DNA of 10,604 bases from Methanobacteriota archaeon (GCA_029979405.1 JAPOHM010000032.1:1-10604), one strand, 5' to 3'; positions 1 through 6,697 are shown, counted from the stretch's first letter. The notes: a model not told the origin generated them from the sequence alone. Program-made: numbers and translations.

Positions 1-187
1 AGCCTGCTCTTGCTTCAAATATTGCAAAGGCACCACCAAAGGCTGTTCCGCCGGCCATTAACCACCAAATTGAACCTTCTACAATACCTGCTGCGGTAAT
101 TAATGTGAGACATAATGCACCAATCATAGCTAGTATTCCCAATTTCAGTCTTGCGGCTTTTCCTTTAGCATCGATGTTACACTGCAT
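1..187 (-). CDS. DUF2892-like small membrane protein, 3' end off the window
   Basis: At least 62 residues are visible, starting MQCNIDAKGK and leaving the window after FEARAG, so the C-terminus is missing. The N-terminal Met-x-Cys-Asn motif, a hydrophobic segment at about residues 16-36, a second one at about 40-57 containing a WW pair, and the closing FEARAG are typical of small DUF2892 (YgaP-like transmembrane) proteins. Members I recall continue with WC and a short tail, so little is probably lost. The function of these stand-alone proteins is unknown. The start is well supported: GGTGA lies 4 nt before ATG, and its first G is the last base of the crtB stop codon TAG. It is therefore the fourth visible gene of the carotenoid operon and probably translationally coupled to crtB. 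The family assignment rests on memory of the motif, not on a search. Confidence 0.7.
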   Translation of the reverse strand, partial: MQCNIDAKGKAARLKLGILAMIGALCLTLITAAGIVEGSIWWLMAGGTAFGGAFAIFEARAG

Positions 188-191
188 ATTT

Positions 192-197
192 TCACCT
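192..197 (-). promoter_or_regulatory. Ribosome binding site of the DUF2892-like gene, fused to the crtB stop
   Basis: AGGTGA reads on the minus strand with 4 nt (AAAT) before the ATG at 187. The crtB stop TAG (198-196) shares its G with the motif. It matches the UCACC core of the archaeal anti-Shine-Dalgarno sequence and fixes the start of the small downstream gene. Confidence 0.75.
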
Positions 198-1191
198 AAT
201 CTGTTGTTATTTTGGATTTTATTTTCAGGTAGTTTATTTTCATCCATAGGGACATTTTTGACAATTTCGATAAGTCGATTGGTGTGGAGAAGATGTCTCC
301 TGACCTTCGAATTATGTCATCGAAAATCTTTGAGTAAGCGTCTTGCATAATTTTTGGTTGTACTCTTGACTTAGAGTCGAGGTATTCGAACAAATGCATA
401 GCAGATGTTTGGTGTTGTCTAACAACTTCTAGATACTCTCTCATGAATGACTTCCAAGAGGGATTCTGTACTAGGCCGGGGTTTGACAAATCTGAGATTT
501 CGATGTTGTGTTGTGCAAGAATTTCAATAGGGAGGTACACACGTCCTCTCTCCAAGTCTTCCGAAATATCCCTCAATACGTTGATAAGTTGCATTTGGAT
601 TCCTAAATCAATAGCGTGTAATCTTGCGGCTCTATCTTCATAACCGTAAATCTCGATTAAGATTAGACCCACTGCGGATGCTACTTTGTAGCAATAAGCT
701 CTCAACTCATCCCAAGTATTACACTGGACTGAGAATAAATCATCTTCCATTCCTTCAATAACGGTTTCAAAGTCTTGGACTCTAATCGGGTACCTGGTAA
801 AAACGTCTTGTAGCGCGATAAATATCGGGTGGTCATTTGATTCTATTTCACCCTTGGAAGATTTGTATAGGTTGTTTCTGATATCAACCAAAGCCATCAA
901 ACGTTGTTCGTGGATTTCGACAGGATTCGATAGTTCTCTTCCAGAGTGGATTTCTCTCAATACTCGATTTCGTTGTGCCGTTTGATTCTTCAATTCATCC
1001 GTGATCTGTACGACTGGTTCGTCATCTCCGTCAACAATGTCATCAATCCATCTGCAAAGTGCATAGACACAATGAACGGCTTTTCTTCTCTCATAATCTA
1101 AAGCCGAAAATGAACTGTAAAACGTAGTTGATGCACTCTTGCAAATTTGTTTACAATATTCGTAGGATTCCTCAATCAATTGGTTATTCAT
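196..1191 (-). CDS. crtB: Phytoene synthase (squalene/phytoene synthase family)
   Basis: This 331-residue protein matches the usual length of CrtB. The enzyme joins two geranylgeranyl diphosphates head to head, through prephytoene diphosphate, to give phytoene, the first committed carotenoid. Visible signatures are the substrate and magnesium binding aspartate motifs DDIVD (about residues 50-54) and DISED (about 207-211), the stretch CVYALCRWIDD before the first, and LERGRVYLP after the second. A polar stretch between roughly residues 75 and 115 is longer than I expect for the family. I place the start at the ATG at 1191, not the TTG directly upstream, because GGTGA then sits 4 nt away as at neighbouring junctions; the TTG would leave 1 nt. 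The gene follows crtI by 8 nt. No GGPP synthase, lycopene cyclase or retinal-forming oxygenase is in the window. A squalene synthase is possible in principle, but the CrtI neighbour argues for phytoene. Confidence 0.93.
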   Translation of the reverse strand: MNNQLIEESYEYCKQICKSASTTFYSSFSALDYERRKAVHCVYALCRWIDDIVDGDDEPVVQITDELKNQTAQRNRVLREIHSGRELSNPVEIHEQRLMALVDIRNNLYKSSKGEIESNDHPIFIALQDVFTRYPIRVQDFETVIEGMEDDLFSVQCNTWDELRAYCYKVASAVGLILIEIYGYEDRAARLHAIDLGIQMQLINVLRDISEDLERGRVYLPIEILAQHNIEISDLSNPGLVQNPSWKSFMREYLEVVRQHQTSAMHLFEYLDSKSRVQPKIMQDAYSKIFDDIIRRSGDIFSTPIDLSKLSKMSLWMKINYLKIKSKITTD

Positions 1192-1195
1192 CAAA

Positions 1196-1200
1196 TCACC
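1196..1200 (-). promoter_or_regulatory. Ribosome binding site of crtB, deciding its start
   Basis: GGTGA on the minus strand is followed by 4 nt and ATG (1191-1189). Its first G is the last base of the crtI stop TAG (1202-1200). This supports ATG over the TTG at 1194-1192, which lies only 1 nt from the motif. Confidence 0.75.
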
Positions 1201-2813
1201 TATGATTGAGTTGGGTTGCCCTTGTTTAGTTCGTTCGCTGTAGCAACTGCTGATTTGTTTGGTTTAGTTCGTCTCTTTCTGCTATCAAACCAGGTGTCTA
1301 CTCCGTTCCAGTCTGGAATAATTCCAAGGCTGTCGAGTAGTAGTTTAGAACTGATGCGTGCAGATTCGTATATAACCGGTAGGCCACTTCCAGGGTGGGT
1401 TCCTCCGCCTACCAAGTAAAGGTTCTTTATTTCATCAAATTCGTTCTTAGGTCTCTTCCAAAGCATTTGGTCAAGTCCGTGTGCTAAGTTGAAAACAGCA
1501 CCTCTGTAACAGTGCTCACCCCAATCTTCTGGTGTGATAATCAGCTCTGATGCTATGTTCTCGCGAAGACCTTCGAAGCCTAACTTCTCTTCGATTTGGT
1601 CCAAGATTCTGTCCCTGAAGGCATCTTTCTCTTTTGACCAGTCTATGTTGTCGTGAATATGTGATACCGGTACCAAAGCGTACACTGTTGAACAACCCTC
1701 CGGTGCGAGTTGCGGGTCTGTCACACATGCGTTTTGGACATACACCGATGGATCGTCCCAGGTCAATCTGTGGTGAACTTCTATATCTTCAAGATTTGAA
1801 ACATAGTCCTTAGAAGCATAGATCTGGTGATGTGGTAGGTCATCGAATGTTTTGTTAACTCCGAGATAAAGCATGAATGTTGAGCATGAGTACTTCTTGT
1901 TATCGAGTTTCTTGTTTGACCACTTCTTTCTCACATTGTCAGGGAATAACTTTGTCATTCCTTGTGCGAAGTCTGCGTTCATCACTACCTTGTCTGCATA
2001 AAAGGAACCGTTGTCAGTAACTATTCCCTTGATGGTTTTCTTATCCATTATGACGCTCTTAACTTCCTCATTCATTCTGAATTCGACACCCATGTCTCTC
2101 GCTATTTGACCCATCCTTTCAGAGACACTTCCTAGACCGCCCATTGGATGGAATATTCCATATTCATATTCCAAAAAGGCAAGCATTGTAAATAGACTCG
2201 GGCAGTTAAATGGAGACATTCCGAGGTATTTCGTCTGGAATGACATCGCTAGCATCAACCTGTCATCGTCAAACAGTTTCATCAAATCCTTTGCTACCGA
2301 GCGAGTAGGTCTCAAAACTCCAGCAACTCTCATTGCTCTCTTTGATAAAAGGTCGGTTGGGCCAAACCAAGGCTCTTGTAAGCACTGTTTTGATTTATTG
2401 AGTTTATTTTGGTTGTCTTGTAGATATTTCAAGAAGGCATCCGCATTTTTCTTGCCGGAGAGTGCTTCAATTCTTTCACACATTTGTTCTGTGTTGCTTG
2501 TACAATCGAGACTTCCTCCTTGTCCAAAGATTAGTCTGTAATTGATATCTAACTTCTTTAGATTCAATTCTTTGTGGGCATCCATTCCAATTGCTTGGAA
2601 TATGTCTTCGATAACTTCCGGATAATGGAAGAAGGTTGGGCCAAGGTCAAACTTGTAGCCATCCCTTTCGAATACTTTGTTTCTTCCTCCTACGTTTGCT
2701 GAGCGTTCGAAAACCGTGACTTTGACACCAGATTTTGCGAGTAGTAAGGCAGATGCTAGCCCACCGGGCCCTGCACCAATAATAGCGACTGAAGGTTGAT
2801 TTTCGGTAGACAT
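1200..2813 (-). CDS. crtI: Phytoene desaturase, CrtI type
   Basis: This 537-residue flavoprotein of the CrtI/amine oxidase superfamily introduces double bonds into phytoene, typically yielding lycopene or a less desaturated carotene. The N-terminal FAD-binding Rossmann motif GAGPGG appears in the first 20 residues, followed by a conserved acidic end in VTVFER and the GGR turn. The DGYKFDLGPTFFHYPE stretch and the C-terminal LVGGGTHPGSGLPVIYESAR segment are hallmarks of bacterial-type CrtI. I choose the ATG at 2813. A GTG at 2822 would add three residues and overlap the preceding gene by 4 nt, but CGTGA then lies 5 nt before ATG and acts as the better ribosome binding site. The gene lies between the ABC1-like kinase, whose TGA is inside that motif, and crtB. 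The extent of desaturation, and whether the product feeds retinal or a bacterioruberin-like carotenoid, cannot be read from the sequence. Confidence 0.93.
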   Translation of the reverse strand: MSTENQPSVAIIGAGPGGLASALLLAKSGVKVTVFERSANVGGRNKVFERDGYKFDLGPTFFHYPEVIEDIFQAIGMDAHKELNLKKLDINYRLIFGQGGSLDCTSNTEQMCERIEALSGKKNADAFLKYLQDNQNKLNKSKQCLQEPWFGPTDLLSKRAMRVAGVLRPTRSVAKDLMKLFDDDRLMLAMSFQTKYLGMSPFNCPSLFTMLAFLEYEYGIFHPMGGLGSVSERMGQIARDMGVEFRMNEEVKSVIMDKKTIKGIVTDNGSFYADKVVMNADFAQGMTKLFPDNVRKKWSNKKLDNKKYSCSTFMLYLGVNKTFDDLPHHQIYASKDYVSNLEDIEVHHRLTWDDPSVYVQNACVTDPQLAPEGCSTVYALVPVSHIHDNIDWSKEKDAFRDRILDQIEEKLGFEGLRENIASELIITPEDWGEHCYRGAVFNLAHGLDQMLWKRPKNEFDEIKNLYLVGGGTHPGSGLPVIYESARISSKLLLDSLGIIPDWNGVDTWFDSRKRRTKPNKSAVATANELNKGNPTQS

Positions 2814-2818
2814 AGGAA

Positions 2819-4114
2819 TCACGGTGCCGTATTAGCATTTAAAGTTCGGTTTTTGTTCAATAGTAATTTTGAATTTGGATTGGATCTTTCTAAAAGGGTG
2901 TTAGTGTCTATCAGTGTCGCAAATTCATCCAAGTAGGGGCCCATTGCTGAAATCAAATCTACACTGGGATAACCCTTCAGGACCATGCCGTCCATGTACA
3001 TCAGTGACCTAATGATTGGAAACGCTTCATCACCAAACGAACAGCCGGCTAATACGGCTGCTTTTACAGTCTTCATCATTTGTTGAGTAAGGGACACTTC
3101 GCTTACAGAGGTACCGACAAATCCGTCATAAAGTTCGTTCATTGAATCGTAATATGTTTGCAGAGTTTCCCCAACAGGTTCAACTTCCGCCATAGTTAAC
3201 ATAGCATCGAAAGCATTCTTCAGTTCACCCTTCGCAAGGTAGAAGAAGAATCCAAACAGAGCTTTCCTCACGTGTTCAGGTGCTTCACATATGGCTCCCG
3301 TATCTATGAACGTGAAATTTCCTTCAGAATCCATCATAGCGTTTCCAGGGTGAAGGTCTCCGTGGAACACTCCCAATCCAAACATATATGCTCCGTGTAT
3401 TCTGAATAATTGTAGCATGTCATCCCAATCCATAGAGGATTTGTTGAGATGTGCTTCTAAAGTAGGAGATGTAATTTCCTCCATCACCAAAACGTTACTA
3501 TTGGACAACTTTTTCCATATTTTGGGAAAGCGAAGTTTTGGCATTGGGAATGAAGCTGAGTAGTCTTTAGCAAGTTTTTCCAAACGCTCTTTGCCGTTTA
3601 TTTCATTCATCAAATCTAATTCTCTTAGGGTATAATCTTCAATGTGAGACAAAAGGCCGATTGGATTGCCAACCTTCTTCAGTTTGGGATTAAAGAATAA
3701 ACCCATTCTTACCCAACGCTTCATTTTCCTGACATCTCGAATGAAACTCTTTCTGAAGTTTGACTTTATGATTTTGATGACAACCTTAGTGCCGTCCTTC
3801 AATTCTGCCCTGTGTATTTGGCCAATACTTGCTGCTGCAAACGGTTTGGTTTCGATATTGTTGAAGTTGTCTCGAAAATTTGATGAAGTGTGCTTGCTGA
3901 GAAGAATGTCAAAGTCCTCTGCAGGTACGGATGGAGCTCTGCTGTATAGTTGCTGTAATTGTATACACCTGTCTGGATCTATTAAGTCAGGTCGCAGGGC
4001 GCAAATCTGTCCTAACTTAACCGCTAACAGCCCCATTGATTGGATGTTATCAATGTCAACAGATTTAGTTCCTCTGAGCTCCCTGCTAAATTTGTATAGG
4101 GTCCACAGACGCAT
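2819..4114 (-). CDS. ABC1/UbiB-like atypical kinase heading the carotenoid operon
   Basis: This 431-residue protein belongs to the ABC1/ADCK/UbiB family of atypical kinases or ATPases, linked in other organisms to isoprenoid quinone and plastid prenyl-lipid metabolism. Family landmarks appear in order: the KxGQ motif KLGQ (33-36), the alanine-rich loop AAASIGQ (93-99) in place of a normal P-loop, the ATP lysine in VVIKI (Lys114), the ExD motif in RELDLMNE (Glu165, Asp167), the catalytic loop HGDLHPGN (251-258), and a metal-binding Asp271. That Asp is in FIDTG, so the usual DFG reads DTG. No clear C-terminal transmembrane helix is seen, unlike bacterial UbiB. The ATG at 4114 lies 22 nt after the end of a strong TATA box, so the transcript is probably leaderless. 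Being first in the crt operon suggests a role in carotenoid or prenyl-lipid handling, which is inference. Confidence 0.88.
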   Translation of the reverse strand: MRLWTLYKFSRELRGTKSVDIDNIQSMGLLAVKLGQICALRPDLIDPDRCIQLQQLYSRAPSVPAEDFDILLSKHTSSNFRDNFNNIETKPFAAASIGQIHRAELKDGTKVVIKIIKSNFRKSFIRDVRKMKRWVRMGLFFNPKLKKVGNPIGLLSHIEDYTLRELDLMNEINGKERLEKLAKDYSASFPMPKLRFPKIWKKLSNSNVLVMEEITSPTLEAHLNKSSMDWDDMLQLFRIHGAYMFGLGVFHGDLHPGNAMMDSEGNFTFIDTGAICEAPEHVRKALFGFFFYLAKGELKNAFDAMLTMAEVEPVGETLQTYYDSMNELYDGFVGTSVSEVSLTQQMMKTVKAAVLAGCSFGDEAFPIIRSLMYMDGMVLKGYPSVDLISAMGPYLDEFATLIDTNTLLERSNPNSKLLLNKNRTLNANTAP

Positions 4115-4132
4115 GTCACTAAGGTTAGTTAG

Positions 4133-4153
4133 TTGATATATATACTAGCGTTT
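4133..4153 (-). promoter_or_regulatory. Promoter of the carotenoid operon (BRE/TATA plus shared flank)
   Basis: On the minus strand this 21-nt stretch has AAACG (4153-4149), then a TATA box TATATATAT (4144-4136), then CAA. The box is centred about 26 nt before the ATG at 4114, the normal distance from an archaeal TATA box to the transcription start, so the mRNA probably begins at or very near the start codon. It matches the photolyase-operon promoter (6698-6718) in 18 of 21 positions. It begins 5 nt after the TrmB-family stop codon, and no T-run separates the two, so read-through from the upstream operon is also possible. Confidence 0.72.
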
Positions 4154-4158
4154 CAGAC

Positions 4159-5559
4159 TTAATCTTCCAATTCAGTTGAATCTTGTTCTTGCTTTACTAT
4201 CATGTAGTTCCACAAGTCATGAGATTCTCCAGAACCTTCGGTTCGGTTTATTACAATGCCTTCATCTTTTGAGAACCTGTGCCGTAATGCTCCCTCAATA
4301 ATTCCATCATCCATTTCCCACATCGGAAGCGCATCTGGATCTTCCACTGGTGGATGGTTAAGTCCAACCTTTACGTGGAATGTCGGGTCAACATCGTATT
4401 GCAAGTTACCCAATCCGGCATATTCCCACCAATCCATAATTTCGTCTAAAAATTCTATATCATTCTCAATCTTTCTCAATGAGAATGAAATTTCTTGACC
4501 TACCCTATTGCCAATTTGTCTTAACATTAGGGACATGTCGATGCCCAAAATTTTCAAGTTGGACAATTTGCCTTCCGACAAACTCTTTCTCGCAGTATTT
4601 ACCTGTTGTCCAGCGGCAAAGAATGCTTCAGGGTCGAATGGGGTATCATCATCTGGTAATTCATCAGTTATTCCCAACGCAGATGTGACATTTTTCAGAA
4701 AAGAACCTTCGCCGATAGTTAATTTGAGAGGGTCATTGATTTTGTTTTCAGTAAACCTGGCGACTGCAGTTTCAAATGCAACAGCGTTCTCCCAGATGGT
4801 GTCGATTAAATTCATGTGAGATTCTGCAAATGCGTTAGACTCAATTGCTAACGCCGCATCGTCTTTCCCTCTTCCTACGGGATTGTCTTCAATGTTTAGA
4901 TATTGGACTACCTCCGATTTATCTTTTACAAACCCAAGAGATTCTAATTCATTTGAGTGCTTGACTTCAATACTATCATTCAGGTCTTTGAAAAATCTGA
5001 CCGTTTTGCTATCAAGTTGAGTTATTATTTGAACTACGCTTCCTCTTGTCGCAGCGGTATTAACCGCCTCGAGAGCGTTGGGATTCCTACACAGGTGCAA
5101 AATTCCATATTGTCCAAGCATCAAAACTAATCTCTCTTCGCATTCATCAGCCATCTTTTTCAATCGGTTGTAGATGTGTGAACGCTCCTTTAGTACTGCG
5201 AAACGAGGGTCATTTGCGCTGGATGTGGGCCTACTACTAACAGTTGACTTGCTTTTGACATTCTTTGACAAGTCTGCATAACCTTCAGTTAGGCGACCCA
5301 GCTGTTGCTTTCGCATTTCGATAATGTGTTCGATTGCCTCTAATACATTCATGCTCGAGAACAACATCGGCCTGTCTGCTGTAACTGTAACTATTCCCAT
5401 TTCTTGGAGTCTTGAAAGGCTGTTGTACGCATCTAACCTTGTTGTTTTTAACTCCTTAGCTAATTCAGAAGCCTTCATTTTTGGGTTATTGCCGAGTATC
5501 ATAATTGAATTGACTTCTCTTTCGTTCAGTCCAGATTCATACAACAATTCTTCCCACAT
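4159..5559 (-). CDS. TrmB-family transcriptional regulator with putative V4R-like C-terminal domain
   Basis: This 466-residue protein starts with a winged helix-turn-helix of the TrmB type (about 8-66; NEREVNSIMILG, KASELAKELKTTRLDAYNSLSRLQ, then a GIVTV wing). A helical, probably coiled-coil linker (about 69-100) and a low-complexity Ser/Lys hinge (about 101-117) follow. A middle domain at about 120-270 resembles the PLD-like fold seen in TrmB relatives but shows no HKD motif, so it is not expected to be a nuclease. After an acidic linker (298-313), residues about 340-455 (IGNRVGQEI, LDEIMDWWEYAGLGNLQ, FHVKVG, IIEGALRHRF) resemble a V4R/4-vinyl-reductase-type ligand domain, but without its usual cysteines. 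Translation is coupled to the peroxiredoxin: its TGA abuts the ATG, and a near-full Shine-Dalgarno GGAGGAGAT overlaps the end of that gene. TrmB proteins usually bind small ligands and repress or activate. I infer control of the neighbouring photoprotection operons. Confidence 0.8.
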   Translation of the reverse strand: MWEELLYESGLNEREVNSIMILGNNPKMKASELAKELKTTRLDAYNSLSRLQEMGIVTVTADRPMLFSSMNVLEAIEHIIEMRKQQLGRLTEGYADLSKNVKSKSTVSSRPTSSANDPRFAVLKERSHIYNRLKKMADECEERLVLMLGQYGILHLCRNPNALEAVNTAATRGSVVQIITQLDSKTVRFFKDLNDSIEVKHSNELESLGFVKDKSEVVQYLNIEDNPVGRGKDDAALAIESNAFAESHMNLIDTIWENAVAFETAVARFTENKINDPLKLTIGEGSFLKNVTSALGITDELPDDDTPFDPEAFFAAGQQVNTARKSLSEGKLSNLKILGIDMSLMLRQIGNRVGQEISFSLRKIENDIEFLDEIMDWWEYAGLGNLQYDVDPTFHVKVGLNHPPVEDPDALPMWEMDDGIIEGALRHRFSKDEGIVINRTEGSGESHDLWNYMIVKQEQDSTELED

Positions 5560-6027
5560 TCAATCTCCTCCGGAAACCGATGATAGTTCAGCGAGTATCT
5601 TTGCAACGTGTCTTCTTGGCCTGAAGAGCCAGTCATAAACATAGTGAACTTTGTTGTCGGGACCAATTACAAAAGATGACTTTGAAGGAAATTTTCCGAG
5701 ATGGAGGGGTATGTTGTATGACTCACCAACCGCTCTATCGACATCTGCGACGAGAGGAAAAGGGAGGTCTCCAATTGATTTTTTGAAATCTTTTAATTTC
5801 TCATATGAACCTGGACCTACTCCGATAATTTCACATCCGGAGGATTTGAAAAGTTCATATTGCTCTTTGAAATTTAAACAACCTCTCTTGCATGTTGGAG
5901 AATTGTGGCGCGAATAGAAAAAAATCACTCTCCATGTGCCGTGCAGTGAGGTACTATCGAACATTGAGCCATCGTCCGCTTGCAAAATAAAATCAGGTGC
6001 AACTTGGCCGACTATCGTTGTGGACAT
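5560..6027 (-). CDS. Peroxiredoxin of the PrxQ/Bcp type, atypical active site
   Basis: This 155-residue thioredoxin-fold protein has the length and layout of PrxQ/Bcp, thiol peroxidases that reduce hydrogen peroxide and organic hydroperoxides. It begins with VGQVAPDFILQADDG, continues with the strand TWRVIFFYSR, and has the presumed peroxidatic Cys46 in NSPTCKRGC with Cys50 as candidate resolving cysteine. Three points differ from the family pattern: the first position of PxxxT/SxxC is Ser39 instead of Pro, the two cysteines are spaced CX3C instead of CX4C, and the usual active-site Arg before the FVI strand is Lys116. The fold appears intact, so it may have a changed substrate or mechanism. 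It follows ribA by 9 nt, with GGCGG 4 nt before the ATG, and its stop codon abuts the regulator start. Co-transcription with ribA and the regulator suggests a role in oxidative stress. Confidence 0.82.
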   Translation of the reverse strand: MSTTIVGQVAPDFILQADDGSMFDSTSLHGTWRVIFFYSRHNSPTCKRGCLNFKEQYELFKSSGCEIIGVGPGSYEKLKDFKKSIGDLPFPLVADVDRAVGESYNIPLHLGKFPSKSSFVIGPDNKVHYVYDWLFRPRRHVAKILAELSSVSGGD

Positions 6028-6036
6028 ACTACCGCC

Positions 6037-6642
6037 TTATACTCTCAAGATATGACCCATTCTATTGGCTTTTGTCTTAAGGTATTGTATATTGTATTCA
6101 CAAGTTCCCACGATAATGGGGACTCTTGAAGTGATTTCAATTCCGTTTTCTTCGAGTTGATTTCTCTTTTCTGGGTTGTTCGTCATTAGGTTGACCTTGT
6201 CGAATCCGATTGATTTTAACATTTCAGCGGCAAACTCGTATGTCCTGGCGTCAGCAGGTAGACCAAGCTCAAGGTTTGCGTCGAGGGTGTCCAAGCCGTC
6301 GTCTTGAAGAGCGTATGCCTGCATCTTAGCGTATAGTCCAATGCCTCTGCCTTCTTGTCTGAGATATACAACAGCGCCGCACCCTTTTTCTTGGATTTCC
6401 ATCATTGCAGCTTCCAATTGTGGGCCACAGTCACACTTTAGGCTACCAAATGCATCCCCAGTTAGGCATTCGGAGTGGATCCTGACCAGTGGTGTAGCAT
6501 CGGAGTCTTTTCCAGTGTACAATAGAGCGTGTTCTTTTGACGTTACTGGGTCAATAAATGCCTTTATTCTAAAGTTACCAAACTTGGTAGGTAACATAGC
6601 GTCTGCTTCGACCTTCCTCCTGCTGTTGCTTCTGCTGAGCAT
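6037..6642 (-). CDS. ribA: GTP cyclohydrolase II
   Basis: This 201-residue stand-alone RibA opens the imidazole ring of GTP with loss of formate and pyrophosphate, the first step of riboflavin synthesis by the bacterial-type route. The zinc ligands are plain in SECLTGDAFGSLKCDCG (Cys59, Cys70, Cys72), followed by LRQEGRGIGLYAK with the conserved Tyr, the ADAR motif with the catalytic Asp/Arg pair, TNNP, and the C-terminal YLKTKANRMGH. No DHBP synthase (RibB) domain is fused. I choose the ATG at 6642, not the one at 6651: a TATA box at 6673-6665 is centred about 26 nt before 6642, the same leaderless geometry as the two neighbouring promoters. It starts the minus-strand operon with the peroxiredoxin and the TrmB-type gene, and is divergent from the Nudix-photolyase operon. 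Its likely context is flavin supply for the FAD of photolyase and CrtI. Confidence 0.93.
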   Translation of the reverse strand: MLSRSNSRRKVEADAMLPTKFGNFRIKAFIDPVTSKEHALLYTGKDSDATPLVRIHSECLTGDAFGSLKCDCGPQLEAAMMEIQEKGCGAVVYLRQEGRGIGLYAKMQAYALQDDGLDTLDANLELGLPADARTYEFAAEMLKSIGFDKVNLMTNNPEKRNQLEENGIEITSRVPIIVGTCEYNIQYLKTKANRMGHILRV

Positions 6643-6664
6643 GAAAAGCATTAATTGGTGGAGG

Positions 6665-6679
6665 TTATAATATCTCGTT
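6665..6679 (-). promoter_or_regulatory. Promoter of the ribA-peroxiredoxin-regulator operon
   Basis: On the minus strand AACG (6679-6676) is followed by AG and the TATA-like box ATATTATAA (6673-6665), centred about 26 nt before the ATG at 6642. The G of AACG is 34 nt before that ATG, as in the divergent Nudix promoter, so the transcript is probably leaderless. The box is weaker and the flank less similar than in the other two promoters. Confidence 0.6.
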
Positions 6680-6697
6680 ATTTTGCTGAACGGAAAA

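Noticed and set aside
1192..1194. TTG start for crtB
   Set aside because: It would leave only 1 nt after GGTGA; the ATG next to it has the same 4-nt spacing as the other genes.
2814..2822. GTG start for crtI with a 4-nt GTGA overlap
   Set aside because: Possible, but no ribosome binding site precedes GTG, whereas CGTGA stands 5 nt before the ATG at 2813, in line with the spacing at other junctions.
3666..4136. A 156-residue open frame on the plus strand
   Set aside because: It lies opposite the ABC1-like kinase gene, whose full set of family motifs makes it the real gene; the plus-strand product has no recognisable domain and no ribosome binding site.
4130..4147. TAGT-N10-ACTA palindrome over the carotenoid TATA box as an operator
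   Set aside because: The arms are only 4 bp and the right arm is not kept in the photolyase promoter, so I cannot separate it from chance.
6643..6651. Upstream ATG of ribA
   Set aside because: The TATA box centre is only about 18 nt away, too close for archaeal transcription to include this codon. It would matter only if another promoter exists.
6676..6692. CGTT-N9-AACG inverted repeat in the divergent promoter region
   Set aside because: The left arm is simply the AACG block of the ribA promoter read on the other strand; a 4-bp match in a short region is weak evidence for an operator.
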